Positions 28,486 through 37,464 of a stretch of 64,000 nt of DNA are shown here, in pieces. The translations under genes and the position numbers were made by a program. Origin of the DNA: Streptomyces sclerotialus (GTDB taxonomy: Bacteria; Actinomycetota; Actinomycetes; Streptomycetales; Streptomycetaceae); NCBI GenBank assembly GCA_000719105.1, contig JODX01000025.1, positions 1 through 64,000 on the forward strand. Direction: 5' to 3'. Below the pieces are notes generated by a model. It saw nothing but the letters and a program-made list of their open reading frames with translations. It had not been told where the DNA came from and ran no database searches. How positions within the stretch are numbered: position 1 is the first letter of the stretch; every line of letters begins with the position of its first letter.

Positions 28486-29918
28486 GGTCGGACCACCTGG
28501 GTCATCTCGGCGTCGGGGTTCGAGGCGGGTGCGGGGGCCGGCCGGCGCGCGGTGTCACTGATGCGCAGCAGAATGCCGATGAGGGCCCAGTTGGCGATGA
28601 CGGAGGAGCCACCGGCCGCGAGGAACGGCATCGTCATACCGGTCAGCGGGATGAGCCCCATGACGCCACCGGCGACCACGAAGATCTGCAGCGCGAAGGC
28701 GCCGGACAGACCGACGGCGAACAGCTTGCCGAAGGGGTCGCGGGCGGCCAGCGCGGTACGGATGCCCCGCTCGATGATCAGTCCGTACATCAGCAGGACG
28801 GCCATCACGCCGGCCAGACCGAGCTCCTCACCGAACGTGGAGAAGATGAAGTCGGAGTTGGCGGCGAAGCCGATGAGGTCCGAGTTGCCCTGTCCGAGCC
28901 CGGTGCCCATGACGCCGCCGGAGCCGAAGGACATGATCGACTGGCCGATCTGCTCGCAGGCGCCCAACTCCTTGTAGCAGCCAAACGGGTCCAGCCAGGC
29001 GTCGACGCGGGCCTGCACGTGGCCGGCGAACGAGGCCACGCCGACGGCGCCGCCCGCGGACATCAGCAGACCGATCACGATCCAGCTGGTCCGCTCGGTG
29101 GCGACATACAGCATGATCACGAACATGCCGAAGAACAGCAGCGACGTACCGAGGTCGTTCTCGAAGATGAGGATGAGCAGGCTGACGGCCCAGATCGTAA
29201 TGATCGGGCCGAGGTCGCGGCCGCGGGGCAGGTAGAGACCCATGAACCGGCGGCTGGCCAGGGCCAGCGCGTCCCGCTTCACCATGAGGTAGCCGGAGAA
29301 GAAGATCGCGATGATGATCTTCGCGAACTCGCCGGGCTGGATGGAGAAGCCGGCGATGTTGATCCAGATCTTGGCGCCGAACACGTTGGCACCGATACCG
29401 GGAACGAGCGGCAGGAGCAGCAGCACGATGGCCGCCACCATCGAGATGTACGTGTACCGCTGCAGGATGCGGTGGTCCTTGAGGAAGACGAGCACCGCGA
29501 CGAACAGAGCCAGCCCGATGGCGGAGTACATCAACTGGTTCGGCGCCGAGGGACTGAAGACGCCGTACGAGCGCTCCGCCAGCTGCTGCAGCCGCTCCGA
29601 CTGGTCCAGCCGCCAGATGACCACCAGCCCGAGCCCGTTCAGCAGCGTCGCCAGCGGCAGCAGGAGCGGATCCGCGTACGCCGCGAACTTCCGCACTACG
29701 AGATGACCCACGCCCGCGAGCAGGCCCAGGCCGAGGCCGTAGGCGAGTAGGCCGGACGGCACCTCACCGTTGATGGCCAGCCCGACATTGGCGTAGGCGA
29801 ACACCGGAATCGCCACGGCGAACACCAGCAGCGCGAGCTCGGTGTTGCGTCGGCTCGGTGCGCCGATCGCACCGATCGTGGACGTGTGCTGCGTCGAGGT
29901 GTTGGTAGTACTGCTCAT
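28482..29918 (-). CDS. rodA: FtsW/RodA/SpoVE family peptidoglycan polymerase
   Basis: SEDS glycosyltransferase that polymerises lipid II. 478 residues from the ATG at 29918. About 12 membrane spans, with family motifs PGIGANVFGAKIWINIAGFS, SFGSGGVMGTGLGQGNSD and GMTMPFLAAGGSSVIANW near the C-terminus. A Thr/Ser-rich start and a Pro/Ala-rich tail are cytoplasmic. By position (pstP-rodA-pbpA-pknB) it matches the mycobacterial RodA of this cluster rather than divisional FtsW in the dcw cluster. Confidence 0.94.
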   Translation of the reverse strand: MSSTTNTSTQHTSTIGAIGAPSRRNTELALLVFAVAIPVFAYANVGLAINGEVPSGLLAYGLGLGLLAGVGHLVVRKFAAYADPLLLPLATLLNGLGLVVIWRLDQSERLQQLAERSYGVFSPSAPNQLMYSAIGLALFVAVLVFLKDHRILQRYTYISMVAAIVLLLLPLVPGIGANVFGAKIWINIAGFSIQPGEFAKIIIAIFFSGYLMVKRDALALASRRFMGLYLPRGRDLGPIITIWAVSLLILIFENDLGTSLLFFGMFVIMLYVATERTSWIVIGLLMSAGGAVGVASFAGHVQARVDAWLDPFGCYKELGACEQIGQSIMSFGSGGVMGTGLGQGNSDLIGFAANSDFIFSTFGEELGLAGVMAVLLMYGLIIERGIRTALAARDPFGKLFAVGLSGAFALQIFVVAGGVMGLIPLTGMTMPFLAAGGSSVIANWALIGILLRISDTARRPAPAPASNPDAEMTQVVRP

Positions 29919-29945
29919 CGTATGACGTGGCCCCTCACGGCTTGC

Positions 29946-31502
29946 CTACTGCGTACCGCACCGCGAGACCAGCTTCTGCTCTTCGTCGGAGAGGCTGGGG
30001 CCTGGCGTGGGCTCGGGCTCGACGGTGGCCGTCGCTGACGGCGATGATGACGGCGAAGACGGCGATGACGACTGCGGATCCGGCGTCGGTGTGGCTTTGG
30101 ACGTGAAGGAGGAGCGTGTGGTTCCCGTGACGCCCCCGGCCTCGCCCTCACCGGTCTTCGAGTTGCGCTCGCTCTCGGCCTCGCGGCGCTGAGCTTCCTT
30201 CGCGCAGGCGGACGCCTGGACGGAGAGCTCGTCGATCTTCTCCTGGGCGTCCTTCAGACTGCCCTCGGCGATGGTCGCCTCGACCTGCTTCTGCTGGTAG
30301 GGCGGCAGGTACTTGAGTTCGATCTCGGGGTGGTCCTTCTCCACCTTCGAGAGCGAGACCCAGGCCAGGTCCTGGCTGATGCCCCGGTAGAGCGCGATGT
30401 GGTCCTCGTTGGAGCCGACGTAGTACTGCGTCTGCGTCCAGCGGTAGCCCCCGTACATACCGCCGCCGATCACGGCGAGGGTGAGCACCGTGTAGAACGA
30501 TCTTTTGAGCCACCGGCGCGGCTTGCGCGGCTTCTCGAAGTCCTCGTCCGAGTAGGAGCCGAAACTGCCCGCGGGCGCGTAGCCGGTGGTGTCGCCGGAG
30601 CCGGGCGGTCCGAACTCACCGCCTCCGCCGTTCTGACCGGGCACCTGGCGGCCGAGGCCGGCGGCACGGCCGGCCGGGGTCTGCATGGCGCCGTCGTCGT
30701 GCAGCTGGTGCTGGTTCTCGGCGACCGCGCCGACCACGACGGGTGTGTCGGAGAGCTGCCCGGCCAGGGTGTCACCGGAGTCGATGTCGAGGACGTCGGC
30801 GACGATGACCGTGATGTTGTCGGGGCCGCCGCCGCGGAGCGCCAGCTCGATCAGGTTCTGCACGGTCTCCTGCGGACCCTGGTAGCTGGCGAGGGTGTCC
30901 TCCATCGTCTGGTGGGACACGACGCCGCTCAGGCCGTCGGAGCAGATCAGGTACCGGTCGCCGGCGCGGACCTCGCGGATGGAGAGGTCGGGCTCCACGT
31001 GGTCGCCACTGCCCAGCGCGCGCATCAGCAGGGAGCGCTGCGGGTGGGTGGTGGCCTCCTCCTCGGTGATGCGCCCCTCGTCGACCAGACGCTGCACCCA
31101 GGTGTGGTCCTGCGTGATCTGGGTGAGGACGCCGTCCCGCAGGAGGTACGCGCGCGAGTCGCCGACATGGACGAGCCCGAGTCGCTGGCCGGTCCACAGC
31201 AGGGCGGTCAGGGTGGTTCCCATGCCCTCGAGCTGGGGGTCCTCCTCGACCATCGCGCGCAGCTGGTCGTTGGCGCGCTGTACGGCGGCGCCCAGCGAGG
31301 TCAGGATGTCCGAGCCGGGGACGTCGTCGTCGAGCGCGACGATCGTGGAGATCACTTCGGAGGACGCGACCTCACCGGCCGCCTGGCCGCCCATCCCGTC
31401 GGCGATGGCGAGCAGGCGCGGACCGGCGTAACCGGAGTCCTCGTTGCCCTCCCGGATCATGCCTTTGTGCGATCCGGCGGCGAAACGCAGTGACAGACTC
31501 AT
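29946..31502 (-). CDS. pstP: PP2C-type Ser/Thr phosphatase PstP
   Basis: Removes phosphate from PknA/PknB and their targets. 518 residues from the ATG at 31502 (MSLSLRFAAGSHKG), which has GAGGTG five bases upstream; a longer in-frame start would include non-conserved residues. PP2C domain 1-240 with metal-binding motifs REGNEDS, ADGMGGQ and GPDNITVIV. A Gly/Pro linker, one membrane span (about 335-352), then an extracellular segment with a coiled coil and a Ser/Pro/Thr-rich tail ending SRCGTQ. In the operon between fhaB and rodA. Confidence 0.96.
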   Translation of the reverse strand: MSLSLRFAAGSHKGMIREGNEDSGYAGPRLLAIADGMGGQAAGEVASSEVISTIVALDDDVPGSDILTSLGAAVQRANDQLRAMVEEDPQLEGMGTTLTALLWTGQRLGLVHVGDSRAYLLRDGVLTQITQDHTWVQRLVDEGRITEEEATTHPQRSLLMRALGSGDHVEPDLSIREVRAGDRYLICSDGLSGVVSHQTMEDTLASYQGPQETVQNLIELALRGGGPDNITVIVADVLDIDSGDTLAGQLSDTPVVVGAVAENQHQLHDDGAMQTPAGRAAGLGRQVPGQNGGGGEFGPPGSGDTTGYAPAGSFGSYSDEDFEKPRKPRRWLKRSFYTVLTLAVIGGGMYGGYRWTQTQYYVGSNEDHIALYRGISQDLAWVSLSKVEKDHPEIELKYLPPYQQKQVEATIAEGSLKDAQEKIDELSVQASACAKEAQRREAESERNSKTGEGEAGGVTGTTRSSFTSKATPTPDPQSSSPSSPSSSPSATATVEPEPTPGPSLSDEEQKLVSRCGTQ

Positions 31503-31627
31503 GCGCACCTCGCCCGTCGGCTCCGGGTACATCCGCACGGTGCCCACCCTCCGGTCGGGAGCGCGCCGGGGTCCGGGTTCCGGACCGCTGCGTGCTCGCT
31601 CCGCTCGCGCTCTTTCATGATGTAGCA

Positions 31628-32140
31628 CTACTTCCGCAGCTCGATGACGGTCTTGCCGATGCGGATCGGCGCGCCCGGCGGAATCGGCGTGGGGGTCGTC
31701 AGGCGGGTCCGGTCGAGATACGTGCCGTTGGTCGACCCCAGGTCCTCGACGATCCACTGGCCGTCACGGTCCGGGTAGATCCTGGCATGCCTGCTGGAGG
31801 CGTAGTCGTCGTCCAGCACGATGGTGCTGTCGTGCGCGCGGCCCAGCGTGATGGTCTGCCCCTGCAGCGCGACGGTCGTGCCCGTGAGGGTGCCCTCGGA
31901 GACGACGAGCTTGGTGGGGGCGCCGCGGCGGCCACGGCCGCCGGCGCTCTGCTGGCGCTGCGGCGGCGGCGTCTGCCGGGCGGCCGCTGCCTGTGGACGG
32001 GGGGCTTCACGGCGCGAACCCCGCTGGGTGACGCGCGTACCGAACAGGTCGCTGCGGATGACCTGCACGGCCACGATCACGAACAGCCACAGTACGGCCA
32101 GGAAGCCCAGCCGCATGACCGTGAGGGTCAGCTCTGACAT
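31628..32140 (-). CDS. fhaB: FHA-domain protein FhaB
   Basis: 170 residues from the ATG at 32140, 10 bp after the fhaA stop. One N-terminal membrane segment (about 8-28, VMRLGFLAVLWLFVIVAVQV), an Arg/Gln/Pro-rich linker, and a C-terminal FHA domain (about 88-165) with the phosphothreonine-binding pattern LGRAHDS, SSRHARI and STNGTYL. The mycobacterial homologue (FipA) links PknA/PknB signals to the division machinery. Confidence 0.95.
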   Translation of the reverse strand: MSELTLTVMRLGFLAVLWLFVIVAVQVIRSDLFGTRVTQRGSRREAPRPQAAAARQTPPPQRQQSAGGRGRRGAPTKLVVSEGTLTGTTVALQGQTITLGRAHDSTIVLDDDYASSRHARIYPDRDGQWIVEDLGSTNGTYLDRTRLTTPTPIPPGAPIRIGKTVIELRK

Positions 32141-32150
32141 TGCCCCCGCT

Positions 32151-33026
32151 TCACCCTTCGGCTTGCCGGTAAATGATGGTGGTGCTGCCCACGACGATCC
32201 GCGAGCCGTCGCGGAGCGTAGCGCGGGTGGTGTGCTGCCCGTCCACCACGATGCCGTTGGTGGATCCGAGATCCTGGATCGTCGAGGGCGTTCCGGTCCG
32301 GATCTCACAGTGCCGGCGGGACACGCCGGGGTCGTCGATCCGCACGTCGGCTTCGGTGCTGCGGCCCAGCACCAGCGTCGAGCGGGAGATCTGGTGGCGG
32401 GTGCCGTTGATCTCGACCCAGTAGCGCGTGCGTCCCCCGGCCGCCGGGGGCGCGGGCGGCCGCTGGCCGCTCACGGGCTGCGGGTAGCCGTAGCCGCCGG
32501 GGCCCGCTCCGGGCGGCGGCGTGGACGGCATGGGAGGTGCGCCGGTGGGAGCGCCGGCCGGCGGGTAGCCGTAGCCGCCGCCACCTGGGACGTTGCCGCC
32601 GGCGGGGCCGGGACGGCCGGCCGGGGCCGGCGGGGGCGCCTGCTGGCTGCTGGACGAGGCGAGCGTACGGCTGCGCACCCGGTACAGGCCGGTGTCGAGG
32701 TCCTCCGCCTTCTCCAGGTGCACCTTGATGGGGCCCATGAAGGTGTAGCGCTGCTGCTTGGCGTAGTCGCGCACCATGCCGGCCAGCTCGTCGCCGAGCT
32801 GTCCCGAGTAGGGGCTGAGGCGCTCGTAGTCCGGCGCGCTCAGCTCCACGATGAAGTCATTGGGTACGACGGTCCGGTCGCGGTTCCAGATGGTGGCGTT
32901 GTTGTCGCACTCGCGCTGGAGCGCTCCCGCGATCTCCACGGGCTGCACCTCGGACTTGAACACCTTGGCGAAGGTGCCGTTGACCAGACCTTCGAGACGC
33001 TGCTCGAACTTCTTCAGGACTCCCAT
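32151..33026 (-). CDS. fhaA: FHA-domain protein FhaA (DUF3662)
   Basis: 291 residues from the ATG at 33026; first gene of the leftward envelope operon. An N-terminal DUF3662 domain (1-120, MGVLKKFEQRLEGLVNG), a Gly/Pro/Tyr-rich linker with YGYP repeats (about 130-200), and a C-terminal FHA domain (about 205-285) with LGRSTEAD, SRRHCEI and STNGIVV. In mycobacteria it binds the phosphorylated pseudokinase domain of MviN and restrains peptidoglycan synthesis. Confidence 0.96.
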   Translation of the reverse strand: MGVLKKFEQRLEGLVNGTFAKVFKSEVQPVEIAGALQRECDNNATIWNRDRTVVPNDFIVELSAPDYERLSPYSGQLGDELAGMVRDYAKQQRYTFMGPIKVHLEKAEDLDTGLYRVRSRTLASSSSQQAPPPAPAGRPGPAGGNVPGGGGYGYPPAGAPTGAPPMPSTPPPGAGPGGYGYPQPVSGQRPPAPPAAGGRTRYWVEINGTRHQISRSTLVLGRSTEADVRIDDPGVSRRHCEIRTGTPSTIQDLGSTNGIVVDGQHTTRATLRDGSRIVVGSTTIIYRQAEG

Positions 33027-33633
33027 GGGGCACCTCCTCCGTCGTTGTCGTCCTGTGTGTCGTCCTGCGTACCGCGTACGTACTGCTTACTGATCGTATC
33101 CACGCGCCGGGAAATCGGCTGGTTCCCCCTGTCGGCCAGGTCGACGGGTGTCGACGCCCACTGAAGTCCCCTCCCGGATTCCCGTCGGAGCTCTTCTTCG
33201 AACTCCTTCGCTCCTCGTTCCGCGGTACCTGCCGCGGTACTTCTGCCTTGGATCGTAGAGGCGACGCGAGACCAGTGTCCCGCACCCGGCTGTGGACCCC
33301 GCCCGTCTCCTGGGGAGATGGCCGGGACCGGTACGAGGTTGATACGTGAACCAGCACGTGTCGATACGTGGAGGGGGCGTTCAGGGGTGGGGGACGACCG
33401 GGTGGGAGGGCGAGCGGGCGGTGACTGGGGACGGACGGGTGCGGACGGGTGCGGACGGGTGCCTGTGCGGGCGGCCGCGGCCGTGTGCGTCCGGTGCCCT
33501 GCGACGGCGCGCCCGGAACCCGGGGACGGGGCCGGAAGAAGGGATGTGAACCCACCCGCTCCAGCGTGCTAATCTTCTGCATGTCGGAAGGCGCCAGCAC
33601 CGAAAGGGGCGGGAGCCGGAAGACACACCCAAT
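33027..33633. other. Intergenic region (607 bp) upstream of fhaA and tRNA-Leu
   Basis: No gene is convincing here. It should hold the leftward promoter of the fhaA operon and the rightward tRNA-Leu promoter. For the latter I see TAATCT at 33570-33575 with GTGAAC (33546-33551) 18 bp before it. A 10-bp tandem repeat (unit GCGGACGGGT) covers 33431-33463, slightly more than three copies. Confidence 0.5.
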
Positions 33634-33717
33634 GCGCGGGTGGCGGAATAGGCAGACGCGCTGGATTCAGGTTCCAGTGCCCGCAAGGGCGTGGGGGTTC
33701 AACTCCCCCCTCGCGCA
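33634..33717 (+). tRNA. tRNA-Leu (CAG anticodon)
   Basis: 84-nt class II tRNA. The acceptor GCGCGGG (33634-33640) pairs with CTCGCGC (33710-33716, one G-U). Anticodon stem CTGGA/TCCAG encloses loop TTCAGGT with CAG at 33668-33670. The long variable arm is GCCCGCAAGGGC. The T arm is GGGGG-TTCAACT-CCCCC. The 3' CCA is not encoded. Confidence 0.96.
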
Positions 33718-33724
33718 CAGCTGG

Positions 33725-33763
33725 AAGGGTCTCCACCAGGACGGAAGTCCGGTGGAGACCCTT
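33725..33763 (+). terminator. tRNA-Leu terminator
   Basis: 13-bp stem (33725-33737 with 33751-33763), with a further GGAC/GTCC inner stem, followed by TCTCG. Confidence 0.85.
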
Positions 33764-33875
33764 TCTCGTTTTCGCGGAGCGTTGGTGCAGCGCATTGCTG
33801 CGGCGCGTGGTTGTGGCGCGTTGCCGTGGGCCCGGCGCCGGCGGTGAGGTATATCACGTCGGGGTGCCGGCCCGG

Positions 33876-34409
33876 TCAGCGCTCGTTCAGGGCGCGCTGC
33901 ATGAGGACCGTGTCGATCCACTGGCCGTGCTTGTGCCCGACGGCCGTGAGCCGGCCCGCCTCGGTGAAGCCGAACCTGCGGTGCAGGGCGAGCGAGGTGC
34001 CGTCGCCGGTGTCGGCCATCACCGCGATCATCCGGTGCACCCCGGCCGCGGCGGACTGCGTCAGCAGCGCGTCCAGCAGGGCCGCACCCAGTCCCCGGCC
34101 GGTGTGCCCGGGCGCGAGGTAGACCGTGTCCTCGGCCGTGTGCCGGTAGGCGGGCTTGGGGCGCCAGGGCGAGGCGTACGCGTAGCCGACCACCGAACCG
34201 GCGAGCTCGGCGACGAGGAAGGGCAGTCCGCGGTCGCCGCGGTCCTCCAGGATCCGCGTCCACTCGGCCGGGCTCCGGGGCTTCTCGTCGAACGTGACCA
34301 GCGTCTCGGTGGCGTAGTGCGCGTAGATGTCCGCGACGGCCCCGAGATCCGCGGCGACGGCCGGGCGCACGAGCAGGTCGGACGCGAACACAGGGGTCCT
34401 CTTCTCCAT
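33876..34409 (-). CDS. GNAT family N-acetyltransferase (phosphinothricin acetyltransferase-like)
   Basis: 177 residues from the ATG at 34409; a GTG at 34445 would add 12. Neither has a clear ribosome site. The GNAT fold is evident: VRPAVAADLGAVADIYAHYA (first helix), strand VVGYAYASPW, the acetyl-CoA loop GHTGRGLGAALL, and RRFGFTEAGRL with GQWIDTVLM at the end. The WRPKPAYRHTAEDTVYL segment is typical of the Pat/Bar and methionine-sulfone acetyltransferase branch. The substrate is not provable. A stand-alone gene. Confidence 0.88.
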   Translation of the reverse strand: MEKRTPVFASDLLVRPAVAADLGAVADIYAHYATETLVTFDEKPRSPAEWTRILEDRGDRGLPFLVAELAGSVVGYAYASPWRPKPAYRHTAEDTVYLAPGHTGRGLGAALLDALLTQSAAAGVHRMIAVMADTGDGTSLALHRRFGFTEAGRLTAVGHKHGQWIDTVLMQRALNER

Positions 34410-34614
34410 GGGGACATCAAAGACGGCCGTGTCGTTGCGCGCCACGACTCGTCATGACTCCCACGACTCGGCACGACCCGGAACAGCAGGCTCCGGGATC
34501 GCACGCGTATGCCGTCGTGGAGTCCGGACGGTCCGGGTTGACCCGTTACGCGTCCCGTCGAGCGGTTGTACGGTCATCGGAGTTGATGTTCGCGCATGGG
34601 GGGAGGCGGGCGTG

Positions 34615-36051
34615 GTGACCGAGAGGACCACGGCGGGTGCCGGGACAGCGGCCGGGACGGAGAGCGGTGCGCGGGTGCCCTGGATACGGGGTTTCGCGCG
34701 GTGGCCGTCGCAGGGGTCGCCCAAGGCGGCGGGGAAGGCGCTGCGCGCGCGGGTGGGACGCGCCGCGCACGCGGAGCTGACGCTCGACGGCGGCCGGCCG
34801 GAGGCGGCGGCCGCGGTGGAGGAGTCCAACCGGGGACGGATACCCGAACTCACGCCGATACGGGTCGGCAGGATGGCCGCGACGCCGTTCGCGTTCCTGC
34901 GCGGCTCGGCCGGGCTCATGGCGTACGACCTCGCGCGGACACCCATGACCGGTATCGGCGCCCAGATATGCGGTGACGCGCACGCGGGGAACTTCGGTCT
35001 GTACGGGGACGCGCGCGGCGGGCTGGTCATCGATCTCAACGACTTCGACGAGACCGTCCACGGCCCCTGGGAGTGGGACCTCAAGCGGCTCGCCGCCTCG
35101 CTCGTGCTGGCCGGGCGCGAGGCGGGCGCGGACGAGGACCGGTGCCGGGAGGCGGCGCACGACGCGGTGGGGGCGTACCGCCGCACGATGCGGCTGCTCG
35201 CCCGGCTTCCGGTGCTCGACGCGTGGAACGCCATCGCGGACGAGGAGCTGGTGTCCCAGAGCGACGCCTACGACCTGATCGGCACGCTGGAGCGGGTGTC
35301 GGAGAAGGCCCGGGCGAACACGAGCGGGCGGTTCGCGGCGAAGTCGACGGAGGTGCTGGACGACGGCACCCGCCGTTTCGTGGACGCGCCGCCGGTGCTG
35401 CGCCGCGCGCCCGACGCGGAGGCCGCGGCGGTGGCGGTCTCCCTGGAGGAGTACCTGGGGACCCTCTCCGAGGACCGGCTGCCCCTCCTCGCCCGCTACG
35501 CGGTGCACGACGTCGCGTTCCGTGTGGTCGGTACGGGCAGCGTGGGCATGCGTTCGTACGTCGTCCTGCTCCTGGACCACCGGGGCGAGCCGCTGGTCCT
35601 CCAGGTCAAGGAGGCCCGGCCCTCGGCGCTGGTCCCGTACCTGCCGCAGGCCGGCTTCGACACCCCCGAGGCGGCCCACGAGGGCCGTCGGGTGGTCCTC
35701 GGCCAGAAGCGCATGCAGGTCGTCAGCGACAACCTGCTCGGCTGGACCTCGGTCGACGGGCGTCCTTTCCAGGTCCGCCAGTTCCGCAACCGGAAGGGCA
35801 GCGTCGACCCGGCCGCGCTGGCCGCCGACCAGATCGACGACTACGCGCGGATGACCGGCGCTCTGCTGGCCCGGGCCCACAGTCACAGCGCCGACCCCCG
35901 CCTCGTCTCCGGCTACTGCGGCAAGAGCGAGGAGCTGGACGAGGCGGTGGCGTCCTTCGCGGTCGCCTACGCCGACCGCACGGAGGCGGACCACGCCGGT
36001 CTCGTGGCCGCGATCCGGGAGGGCCGGGTGGCCGCGGAACTGGGGATCTGA
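34615..36051 (+). CDS. DUF2252 protein (protein-kinase-like fold)
   Basis: 478 residues from the GTG at 34615, after GGGGGAGG (34598-34605); a GTG at 34612 is equally possible. Motifs resemble small-molecule kinases of the aminoglycoside phosphotransferase type: GDAHAGNFG (120-128), like a catalytic loop, and DLNDFDE (140-146), like the metal-binding loop. No characterised function for DUF2252 is known to me. Pro/Gly-poor and cytosolic. It stands alone, 54 bp before the J-domain gene. Confidence 0.88.
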   Translation: MTERTTAGAGTAAGTESGARVPWIRGFARWPSQGSPKAAGKALRARVGRAAHAELTLDGGRPEAAAAVEESNRGRIPELTPIRVGRMAATPFAFLRGSAGLMAYDLARTPMTGIGAQICGDAHAGNFGLYGDARGGLVIDLNDFDETVHGPWEWDLKRLAASLVLAGREAGADEDRCREAAHDAVGAYRRTMRLLARLPVLDAWNAIADEELVSQSDAYDLIGTLERVSEKARANTSGRFAAKSTEVLDDGTRRFVDAPPVLRRAPDAEAAAVAVSLEEYLGTLSEDRLPLLARYAVHDVAFRVVGTGSVGMRSYVVLLLDHRGEPLVLQVKEARPSALVPYLPQAGFDTPEAAHEGRRVVLGQKRMQVVSDNLLGWTSVDGRPFQVRQFRNRKGSVDPAALAADQIDDYARMTGALLARAHSHSADPRLVSGYCGKSEELDEAVASFAVAYADRTEADHAGLVAAIREGRVAAELGI

Positions 36052-36105
36052 GGAGGTGATCCGGTCGGTCCGGTCCGGTCCGGGGCTGTGGCCTACGCTG
36101 GTCGC

Positions 36106-36969
36106 GTGACGAGCCCGGAAGCCGATCAGTCCCACCAGCCCCACGAGTCCCAGCCTGAGTCCCCGTCCCGGACCGGTGCCGCCGGTGACGAGCGGCCCGA
36201 GGCCCGGCTGGAGCGGGCCGTCCGGGCGGCCGAACAGGCTCTGATCGAGTTCGAGATCGCCGTGGAGACCTTCCGCGTCGAGGTGGAGAACTTCTCGCGG
36301 CTGCATCACCAGAAGCTCGGGCCGATGTACGCACGGCTCGACGAGCTGGACGCGCAGATCGCCGAGGCGAAGGCCGCGCGCACCGGGGACCCGGAGGACG
36401 TACGCGCCGCTCACGAGGCCCGGGCGCGGGTCATGCCGATGCCGGGGGTGGAGGAGCTCTTCCACGGCTGGATGGGCTCGGAGGGGCTGTTTCCCGAGGC
36501 CGAGGCCATGCTCACCGACCGGCCCGTACGGCCCCCGGAGCGGGTGCGGCCGAGCGAGGAGGCCCGCAAGCTCTACCGGGAGCTCGCCCGTAAGGCCCAC
36601 CCGGACCTGGCGCGGGACGAGGAGGAGCGCAAGCGGCGCGACGAATTCATCGCCCGGGTCAACGCCGCCTACGGCCGGGGCGACGAGGCGCTGCTGCGGG
36701 AGCTGTCCCAGGAGTGGGAGGCCGGTCCCGTTCCGGAGGACCGCAGGGCCGACCGCAGCGAGGAGCTCTACGCCCGCCTCGAATGGCTCGCCCGGCGGAA
36801 GGAACTGCTCACCCTGGTCGCCCGGGAGCTGGAGGAGGGGGCCATCGGCGCGATGCTCCGGCTCGCACCGGACGACCCCGACCGCCTCCTGGACGAGATC
36901 GCCGAACAGCTCCTCGCCCAGGTCGCCGAGCGCGAGACGGAGCTGGGGCGGCTTCTGGGGCAGGGGTAG
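36106..36969 (+). CDS. J-domain-like protein
   Basis: 287 residues from the GTG at 36106. There is no ribosome site, but TACGCT at 36094-36099 is a -10-like box placed for a transcript starting at the GTG, so it is probably leaderless. A disordered start, a long helical coiled-coil segment (about 30-110), then a DnaJ-like stretch KLYRELARKAHPDLA with the HPD motif at 165-167, followed by more helices. There is no Gly/Phe or zinc domain, so it is a specialised DnaK partner at most. Function unknown. Confidence 0.8.
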   Translation: MTSPEADQSHQPHESQPESPSRTGAAGDERPEARLERAVRAAEQALIEFEIAVETFRVEVENFSRLHHQKLGPMYARLDELDAQIAEAKAARTGDPEDVRAAHEARARVMPMPGVEELFHGWMGSEGLFPEAEAMLTDRPVRPPERVRPSEEARKLYRELARKAHPDLARDEEERKRRDEFIARVNAAYGRGDEALLRELSQEWEAGPVPEDRRADRSEELYARLEWLARRKELLTLVARELEEGAIGAMLRLAPDDPDRLLDEIAEQLLAQVAERETELGRLLGQG

Positions 36970-37052
36970 CCGCCCGGGGCCGGGGCCGCCCTGGGCAGTG
37001 GTGCTCCTCCGGCGACGCTCGGTGGCTGTGCCGGTCGGGTAGCGTCGTACGC

Positions 37053-37400
37053 ATGCAATTCGGAGCTGGCGTACCCACGGTCGAGGTCACGGACCTCAAG
37101 GACGACGACTTTCTGCTGGACGTCCGTGAGGACGACGAGTGGCAGGCGGGTCATGCCGAGGGGGCACTGCACATCCCCATCAGCGAGTTCGTGGCCCGGT
37201 ACGGTGAGCTGACCGAGGCGGCGCCGCAGGACGGCCGTGTCCATGTGATCTGCCGCAGTGGCGGGCGGTCGGCGCAGGTCACGATGTACCTCGCCCAGCA
37301 GGGCATCGACGCCGTGAACGTCGACGGTGGCATGCAGGCGTGGGCGGCCGGCGGACGCCCGGTCGTGGACGGCAAGGGGCAGCCGGGCTTCGTGCTCTGA
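37053..37400 (+). CDS. Single-domain rhodanese
   Basis: 115 residues from the ATG at 37053. TAGCGT (37040-37045) ends 7 bp before the ATG, so the mRNA is probably leaderless. Sulfurtransferase fold with DVREDDEWQAGHAEGALHIP and the active-site loop HVICRSGGRSAQ, catalytic Cys67. It may move sulfane sulfur; partner unknown. Convergent with paaE, with only 64 bp between. Confidence 0.93.
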   Translation: MQFGAGVPTVEVTDLKDDDFLLDVREDDEWQAGHAEGALHIPISEFVARYGELTEAAPQDGRVHVICRSGGRSAQVTMYLAQQGIDAVNVDGGMQAWAAGGRPVVDGKGQPGFVL

Positions 37401-37464
37401 GCCCGTCCGTCCGGCCGGCGGCGCTCCGCGCCGTCGGGGCCGCCCCGGCGTCCGTCTTCGCGGC

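Noticed and set aside
37419..37433. Hairpin between rhodanese and paaE as terminator
   Set aside because: Only a 6-bp GC stem with no T-run; such stems occur by chance at this base composition.
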